From: Wurfbainia villosa
Taxonomy: Eukaryota; Streptophyta; Magnoliopsida; Zingiberales; Zingiberaceae
Reading direction: 5' to 3'
Length of the DNA: 64,000 nt
Assembly (NCBI GenBank): GCA_025175895.1
Contig: CM045998.1
Coordinates: forward strand, 15,857,153-15,921,152
The position numbers and the translations under genes were made by a program. The notes under the pieces were generated by a model. It saw only the letters and a list, made by a program, of their open reading frames with translations, was not told where the DNA came from and did no database searches. This document shows, one piece after another, positions 56,997 through 64,000 of the stretch; the stretch's first letter is position 1, and each line of letters starts with the position of its first letter.

Positions 56997-58452
56997 TGTT
57001 AGGATCTTTGTAATGCTAGAGGGGGGGTGAATAGCGTTTGACCGTGCGTGAATGGAATTTGATCTCGTTCGTGTCTACAATTTCGTTAGCGCAGCGGAAT
57101 ATAGATAATGATAACAATAACGAAATAAACAATTACACACAAACACGAGTATGTAACGTGGTTCGGAACCGCACGGTTCTTACTCCACGGATCAGGCTCA
57201 AACGAGCCCTAGGGATGCCACAAGCACACCACTATGTAATAACTCCTTCTCGGAACAATCCGGAGGTGGAGAAACCTCGTACAATGTATACAACAGTAAT
57301 ACAAGATGAATACAAGCAATATAATGAAATACAAAGCAATACAAGTAAAGAAAACACTTTACAAATGCTCTTTGAATGCTTGATCACTTGGTTGCTTGAT
57401 ATCAACTTGGAGACCCTGATTTGCAACAGCAAATCATCCCAAATGCTCTCAAGAAAAAACCCCCCAATTTCCTCCATCACGAGCTCCTTATAAAGTTTCA
57501 ACCTGTGCTGGAAAAAGTCGATCAGTCGACTGATCGGGACCATCAGTCGACTAATACCACTGTTGTCGTGAGACAACGGCTAGATCCACGCTGGATAAGT
57601 CCAACGGATCTACTATCAGTCGACTGATCATACACATCAGTCGACTGATGGAGTCCTCACTCGACCAGTCGAGTCTCGACTCCATTCTGTGGCTGATTTC
57701 TCGAGCACCAGTCGACTGATCACACGATCAGTCGACTGCTCGAGACATCAGTCGACTGCCCACCTCTGGCAGTCGACTACTAGGCCACTTCCCATAGTCA
57801 AACCCTAGTTGACTACGCCAGTCAACTGCCACATGGCACCAGTCGACTGGCACACCTCAAACATGAGGTTTTAGCCCAAGTATGGTGCCCCCATACTTGC
57901 TAGACCACCCTTAGCCTAGACATAAGCCTTATAGCCACCTCCATCAGCCTCACGCCTCTCGGATCCCTCCAAGTCATCCATGACTTGTTCATCCATCGCG
58001 TTAGCCTTCAGGTGCTTCCATCGGCTATGTCATGCTAACGGTGTCTACACCGCCAAGGCACATTGGACTTACGCCGCCAAGACTCCGCTTGGACTTTACG
58101 CCGCCAACCATTGGACTTATGCTGCCAAGACTCCCGCTTGGACTTTACGCAGCCAATATCAAACCCCTTGGACTTCTCATGCCAAGAATCATGCTTGGAT
58201 TTTACCTTGCCAACCCATGTTGGACTTTTCATGCCAAGACCCATGCTTGGACTTTCTATTGCCAAGACCCATGCTTGGACTTTCCTTGCCAACTCATGTT
58301 GGACTTTCCATTGCCAAGACCCATGCTTGGACTTTACCTTGCCAACCCATGTTGGACTTTTACATTGTCATATGTTTTTATCGAACATCAAAACATCACT
58401 CGAGTCAAACTCGAGTCCTGGTCAATCGTGACCTGGGCCGATTGCACCAACA
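56997..58452 (-). repeat. Copy B 5' LTR
   Basis: 1456 bp. At 57515-57840 it has nine or more CAGTCGACTG-type sites, several as the longer palindrome ATCAGTCGACTGAT. The minisatellite is at 58045-58365. Compare the partner LTR at 51967. Confidence 0.92.
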
Positions 58453-59170
58453 AAACTCAGCTCTTCCGATCCACCACCACATGGGGATAAAATAGTGTAT
58501 ATAGCTGAGTAAAACTCAGCTCTTTCGATCTGCCACTGCATAGGGATAAAATAATATATATAGCTGAGGTAAGACCCAACTCTTCCGATCCACCACCACA
58601 CGGGGATAAAATAATGTATATAGCTGAGGTAAAACTCAGCTCTTCCGATCCACCACCACACGGGGATAAAATAATGTATATAGCTGAGCTAAAACTTAGC
58701 AATTCCGATCCGCCACCACACGGGGATAAAATAATGTATATAGCTGAGGTAAAACCCATCTCTTCTAATCCGCCATCGCACGGGGATAAAATAATGTATA
58801 TAGCTGAGGTAAAACCCAACTCTTCCGATCCACCACCACACAGGGATAAAATAATATATATAGCTGAGATAAAACTCAGCTCTTCCGATCTACCACCACA
58901 CGGGGATAAAATAATGTATATAGCTGAGGTAAAACTCAGCTCTTCCAATCTTCCACCGTATAGGGATAAAATAATATATATAGCTGAGATAAAACTCAGC
59001 TCTTCTGATTCGCCACCGCACGGGGATAAAATAATGTATATAGCTGAGATAAAACCCAGCTCTTACGATCCACCACCACACAGGGTTAAAATAATATATA
59101 TAATTGAGGTAAAACTCAGCTCTTCCAATCCACCATCTCACGGGGATAAAAATAATGTATGTAGTTACGC
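58453..59170. repeat. 60-bp tandem array, right part
   Basis: About 12 further units, continuous with 50870-51966 before the gag-only element inserted (AAACT duplicated). Units again carry the GCTGAG/CTCAGC hairpin and TATATA. They become less regular toward 59170. Confidence 0.95.
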
Positions 59171-59763
59171 ACGGATTTAGCTCCTCCAATCCACTGCTAT
59201 ACCTTCTTCTTTATACCTACCTTGGACCTAACTCTTCCGATCCACCTCCATACGGGGATATCTACTTGTCTTGCAGGCAAACAATAATAATAGTGACAAC
59301 CTAACCTAGGACTTTGCCTAATCATGTCGGAAAATTTTTTTACTCCGCCACTGTATTTCTTCAAAAGTGCATCTACCTTAAACCCAACTCCTCCGATCTG
59401 CCACTGCACGGGGATAATAGCTTGTCTTAAAGACAAGCTGAGAAAATAGTGACGATTTGACTGAGGACTTCGCCTGGTCAAGTTGGAACAACTTTTTTAC
59501 TCCACCACGGTATTCTTTAGTGCATTTGAACCCAACTCCTCCGATCCACCACCATACGGGGATAAAGGCTTCGGCTAATGTCGAGCCATAAAAAAGTGTG
59601 ACGACCTAATATAGGGCTTTGCCCCTCAGGTCGGAAGAAATTTTTTCACTCTATCATTCTTCACAGGTGTTCTTACCTTAAATCCTACTCCTCCGTTCTG
59701 CTACTACACGGGGATAACAGCTTCGACTAACATCAAGCCATAAAAAAAGTGTGACGACCTAAT
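59171..59763. repeat. Longer-period tandem repeats derived from the 60-bp unit
   Basis: Four copies of ACTCCTCCGATCCACCACCA...CGGGGATA-like sequence begin near 59226, 59388, 59530 and 59685, spaced 142-162 bp. Between them a second conserved phrase appears: GTGACGACCTAATATAGG or a close variant, then TCGGAAGAAATTTTTT and CTCC. The period is therefore about 150 bp, made of a 60-bp-like core plus a new ~90-bp part. No gene. Confidence 0.7.
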
Positions 59764-59980
59764 CTAGAGCTCGTTTGAGCTCGATCCATGGAGTAGAAAC
59801 CATTCGATTCCGAACCACATTACATAGTTGTGTTGTGGATTGTGCTTGTGTATTTGTATTGTATATTTCATATTTCCACTGTGTATTAACATCTTATAGC
59901 AAGCACGATCGAGATCCATCAACAAACGACGAACGACACTATTCATCCCCCCCTCTAGCGGTCACGAAGGTCCCTACAAT

Positions 59981-59992
59981 TGGTATCAGAGC
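59981..59992 (+). other. Copy C primer-binding site
   Basis: TGGTATCAGAGC, two bases after the LTR end CCTACA. Confidence 0.88.
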
Positions 59993-60052
59993 GAGGCCGC
60001 TCTTCATTTGGACTAACCGCCAAGAGAGCACCGCTAGAGGGTGAAGAACAAG

Positions 60053-61730
60053 GTGGAATTTGAAAAACAACTAGGATGGGACATCAATATACCGATCCTG
60101 TACGCGCTTTATGGACAAGAAGGCTTCAATTTATGGACAAGAAGAATAGTCCATTTTGATGGAGGGATTTAACTACCCAAGAGGACCAAAGGGTGGATAC
60201 CTCAAGAAGAAGAGATGGACCGAAGAGCAAGTCGAAGCTTTCGACAAAAATGATAAGATAATAAAATTTTTGATTGATTTAATACCTAATAATATTGTGT
60301 CTAGTTTAGGGGACTACATGGATGCCAAGGAGCTATGGAGCCAAGTGGCAAGATTCCATGAAGACCCATCACCGGCTCAAGAAGAGGAGGCCGAAGAAGA
60401 AAGCTCTTCCTCACAAGCAAGTGAGAATTCGGAAATTGATAGAGAATCAACATCTGAATCCGGATCGGAAGAGGAAGAAAAGGTGGAAGAAGTCTCCACC
60501 TCTAGGATTAAGGGGGAGGAGATTAGATCTTTGGGTCAAGGGCAAGAGAAAGAAGAGTCATCTACTTCGGGGAGAAGTGATGTACAATCTCAAGAGACCC
60601 TCATCGCCACCCTAGGTAACTAAAACACTTCAATTTAAAATAAAATCCATATTATGTGTTTTGAGTGTAGGGAGTATGGGCATTACAAGAGTAAATACCC
60701 TAAGAAAGTTAAGAAGACCCCTCCGGCACCAAAAGTCAACGAAAAAGTCAAGAATGTCGGTGCCCCCACTAGAAGAAGCAAGGAGCACATCATTTGCTTC
60801 AAGTGCTAACAACCGGGGCATTTTAGGGGTCAATGCCCTAGGGGGAGCAAGAAGATCAAAGAAGGAGCTACATGTGTAGGGGGAGCCTCTAAGGCAAACC
60901 CTAAGGTAAAATCTATTAATGCATCTTCTTTAATTTATAGGTAAAAGCATGCTAGGAGTTATGTTAATAATGTTGCTATTACTCATGAAAAGCATGCTAG
61001 GAATAACAAATACTATTGTCTAGGTGCTAAGAGTGTAAACATTAGAATTAAGGAGAAATTTGGGAATAATGTCCCTAGAAAAATCCTTCCTAGGGAATCC
61101 ATTAAGAAAATAGAAAATCATATAGGCTTTACTCTAAAGAAATCTAGACATATGCCTAGAAATAAGAATATCTCAAGAGATAATAAAAAATCAAAAATTG
61201 AGATATTGGAAAAAGAAAATCAAGTCTTGAGGTTAAGGCTTGAGAAAATGGAAAAGATCCTTAGGAATATACAAAATCAAATTAAGGGGTTAAATGGTCA
61301 AAGTCAAGGGTCTAAATCTAAGAGTCAACACCTAGAGTCTAGGAGGCAAGGCTCATCTATGGGCAAGAAAGGCTTGAGCCACAAGCCTAGGCCCAAGGTA
61401 AATAAGCCTACCTACTACAATGTTCCATTTGATTATGGAACTCAAACTAGGTCTAGGAAGACCAAAGTTACTAGGGAAGTCATTCCTAAGGGTAATTAAG
61501 GTGTGTGCCTAGTGGCTAGAGTTTCGAAGAAACCTAGGGAAGTCACTAAGAAGGTTACAAGAGGAGTTACCCCTAGAGTTAACCTAGGCAGGACCCAAGT
61601 GACCAAGGCTACCAAGCCTAGAAGGGTCATTAGGAGGGTATCTAGGAAAGTTATCCCTAGTGAATACCTAGTCAACCCAAGGAGCTCAAATAGATTTTGG
61701 GTTTCTAAGAGCGTGATCAATTCACGCTAG
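60053..61730 (+). pseudogene. Gag of copy C
   Basis: The expected start codon is GTG (60053-60055) where the intact copy has ATG. A frameshift near 60150 moves the capsid region to the frame 60156-60623 (FNYPRGPKGGYLKKKRW, LIPNNIVSSLGDYMDAKELW). The first zinc knuckle is damaged near 60690. The second (CFKC, then GHFRGQCPRG) contains a TAA at about 60807. The coiled coil is at 61170-61260, and the basic tail ends in SVINSR at 61730. Several stops lie between. Same domain order as the intact gag at 55250-56929. Confidence 0.85.
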
Positions 61731-63384
61731 ATGAGTTTAGGTGTGTCAACCTTGATTGGAAGGGTAGCTAACCCAACCATAGCAAAGTTGGCACTTTAGG
61801 GTATTTTCAAGGTTATAGATACCTTAGAAATAGGTTTGAATTATGATCCTAAAAGATTTTAGGATGTGCCAATATATTTTTGGAATTATAAAAAATCAAT
61901 CAAATTGGCATAATTTAGGTTTAGAGGTCTTTGTGTGTCATTTTGGATTTTGGCACACTTGGGAGACTTTTGGTATTATGGCAAAATGTACTTAAGTATA
62001 ACAAATGACAATTAATATTAAAATTTAGGCATTATATACCTTTATATTTTATTTGTCATGCTTTGTTTGTCATATAACATGTCATGACATCATATTTATT
62101 TTTATCATATAAAATGTCATGATAATACTTAGAGTTATTCAAATGTCATGTATGTTTAGTTTTTATATTATCACATGTCATGACATCATGATAATATGAC
62201 ACATGCTTTTATTCTTGTATCAATTATACCATAATCATCATTCATGCATAAATAAAATGGATTTAAGGACTAAGGCATGACTTGAAGTCTCATGCATAAG
62301 GGAATCAAATAATGTTGCTTAGAAAAATGCATGAGATTCTAAATGAACAAAGCCCACATTTCACTAAAACTTAACTTGCATGTGTTTCACACATTTAGAT
62401 ACAAGTGAGATGTTTAGGAAAATGGAATTAAAGGTTTTAAAAACATTTCAAAATCTTTTTAAAAAACCTTGGTGAAGTTTATCTTTTGATAGCAATCACC
62501 ATTGAATGAGATAACACAAAGAGGGCTCAATATTGAAGCTTTTCTTCACTCTTGAACTTGGTGTCAATTTTGCTATTTTATGGGTAAAATATTTTTTAAA
62601 TATTTTTCACCCATTGTATTGATAATGAGTATTATACGTATGAAGTTTCAAGATTTTTCAAATTATGGATAATTATTTATGAATTTCCAAAATTCGATTC
62701 TGATAACTGAAAATCGGAATTTTCAGTTATCACGATCGCTTATGTCGAGTCAAATGATCGTTGGTAAACAAGATATGTTTAGCCCAATTTCAGCTATGTT
62801 AAGGTTCCCTAACCACTTCTAACCCTAGGATATGCTTTGGGAAGCATTATAAAGGGTGAAAATCCATTGGATATGGATTAGGAGAGTTGTTAGGGCGATG
62901 TATCAAATTCAAGGTGTGGGAAAGTTCAATGTTGAACTTTGAACTTTATTTTTGATGGTTTAGAGTTCCTATTGGCTTAGGGACTTCCCAAGGACATTGT
63001 TGGTGCAATGGTCAAGGAGGAGCAAGTCTTTAGGGAGAGGTATCCATCATGGGATGATGGATGTTATTTTTCCTTATGAGGGGGAAAAATAGGAATTTCA
63101 AATACCCAATTTAAAAATTGAGAGAGTTTGTATGATTGCCTCTCTTAAGTGATATGAGACTTATCACTAAGAAAATTTTAGGTATCCTAGATGTTTTTGG
63201 ATCAAGGGGGAGATTGTAAGATCTCATTGGGATATGAGATATTGACCTCCTTGGAGAGAACCTTTTTTATGTTAGTCAAAAAGGGAGAGAAAGTAAAATT
63301 ATCAATTTGGGATAATTGTTAAGGAAATTTGAGTTAGGGGCCTAACTCAAGGGTGTTTTTATCAAATATAAAAAATGAAGAGAT
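61731..63384 (+). other. Non-coding 3' interior of copy C
   Basis: 1.65 kb, collinear with the interiors of copies A and B, including ATGTCATGACATCAT-type words at 62060-62200. It ends in the purine-rich AAAAAATGAAGAGAT beside the LTR. Confidence 0.75.
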
Positions 63385-63712
63385 TGTTGGTGCAATCGGT
63401 CCAAGTCACGATTGACCGGACTCGAGTTTGACTCGAGTGATATTTTGATGTTCGAAAAAAACATATGACAATGTGATTGTCATGGTAAAGTACAAGTCAT
63501 GGGTACTTGGCATGGAAAGTCAAAGTGGGACACTTGGCATTTGGAAAAGTCCAAGTCTTATGTACTTGCCATGAAAAGTCCAACATGGATTGACAAGGAA
63601 AGTCCACGCATGGGTCTTGGCATGGAAAGTCCGACATGGGTTTGCAAGAGAAAGTCCAAGCTTGAATCTTGACATTTGGAAAGACCAAGGGGTTTGATAT
63701 TGGCAGCGTAAA
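63385..63712 (+). repeat. Copy C 3' LTR fragment
   Basis: Starts TGTTGGTGCAATCGG and contains the ACTCGAG pair and the start of the CTTGG/CCAAG minisatellite (63480-63700), then stops at the gypsy LTR. Confidence 0.85.
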
Positions 63713-64000
63713 TGTAAAATACGGAAAAAAAATATAAAATAAAATAAAATAATAGCCTTTGCTAATTGGAAATTAGCTCGTGGAATTTTTAGGAATTTTT
63801 AGAAATTTTTCCGGATTCAAAACAAGTCCATACGAGGAGGATTAAAGCTTATATGGGAGTTGGGTCGACTTGAGTTAACCCGGACTTAACCTAGGTTAGA
63901 TTTGGGTCAAACTTGAGCCAACCCAATTGAGCAATTAGCTTTAAAAACCAATCCCGATCAATTCTTTCCCGATCAGCCGCGATTCCTCTTTTTCTTCATC
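63713..64000 (+). repeat. Start of a Ty3/gypsy LTR, runs off the window
   Basis: TGTAAAATACGGAAAAAAAA matches the start of the LTR at 15402 and resembles 38067. GAATTTTTAGGAATTTTT and TTTTTCCGGATTC follow, as in the chromovirus LTRs. GTAAA at 63708-63712 would be the target site. Orientation, and whether the LTR is solo or part of an element, cannot be decided here. Confidence 0.75.

Larger units (their letters stand above)
51967..58452 (-). mobile_element. Gag-only LTR retrotransposon, copy B (complete)
   Basis: LTRs 51967-53406 and 56997-58452 flank a 3590-bp interior. It is flanked by perfect 5-bp duplications AAACT (51962-51966 and 58453-58457), and the 60-bp array resumes in phase after the second. 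The primer site GCTCTGATACCA (minus-strand TGGTATCAGAGC) is at 56983-56994, two bases from the 5' LTR. The polypurine tract AAAAAGGGAGAGAT abuts the 3' LTR at 53407. The only gene is an intact gag. Outside one block the two LTRs differ by about 2%, so the insertion is fairly young. Confidence 0.95.
59764..63712 (+). mobile_element. Gag-only LTR retrotransposon, copy C, truncated
   Basis: Plus orientation, opposite to copies A and B. Only the last ~215 bp of the 5' LTR remains (59764-59978). The primer site, a damaged gag, the non-coding interior and the first ~328 bp of the 3' LTR (63385-63712) follow. The 3' LTR is cut by a gypsy LTR that starts at 63713. It is the most decayed of the three copies. 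Confidence 0.88.

Overview
The window is nuclear DNA from a flowering plant with a large, repeat-rich genome. The GC-rich 5' half of its one host-like gene suggests a monocot, but that is weak evidence. Only one convincing host gene is present, an intronless F-box/leucine-rich-repeat (LRR) gene on the minus strand at 6000-7082. Nearly everything else is transposable elements nested in one another, most of them broken. No tRNA, rRNA or CRISPR feature was found.

Layout. 1-3344 is an internally deleted CACTA (En/Spm) DNA transposon. 3345-8189 holds the F-box gene and AT-rich flanks. 8468-14494 is a decayed minus-strand Ty1/copia element, with a diverged direct duplication at 8190-8467 and 14790-15125. 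15270-19034 is the tail and very long 3' LTR of a Ty3/gypsy element that replaced the 5' end of a second CACTA element (19035-32736). That second element still carries the exons of both transposon proteins, TNP2-like and TNPA-like. They are interrupted by a SINE (21494-21779) and by an LTR element carrying only gag (22363-28948). 33958-35363 is a solo LTR of the same gag-only family.

35364-59763 is a gene-like locus. It has a PF04195-type ORF with coiled coil, two further small ORFs, TATA boxes, a 112-bp inverted duplication, and 60-bp then ~150-bp tandem repeats. The locus was split by a Tekay/Del-type chromovirus (38067-48684) and by a complete gag-only element (51967-58452) inside the 60-bp array. 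A third gag-only copy, in plus orientation and truncated, fills 59764-63712 and ends at another gypsy LTR that runs off the window.

How the parts relate. The gag-only family has LTRs of about 1.45 kb, a tRNA-iMet primer site, a polypurine tract, one gag of about 559 codons with two CCHC knuckles, and about 1.85 kb of retained non-coding DNA, but no pol. It must borrow reverse transcriptase and integrase, plausibly from a SIRE-like copia element (inference). Insertion order follows from target-site duplications: AAACT for the array copy, GTCCG for the solo LTR, GTGCA/GTGTA for the chromovirus, GAAGT/TAAGT for the copy in the CACTA transposase, and an 18-bp duplication for the SINE.

Most unusual observations: the gag-only family itself; a palindrome (CAGTCGACTG) repeated both in its LTRs and in the subterminal DNA of the unrelated CACTA elements; a block of that palindrome array that is rewritten in one LTR but not in its partner; and the three-ORF locus with its fold-back duplication and hairpin-bearing 60-bp array.
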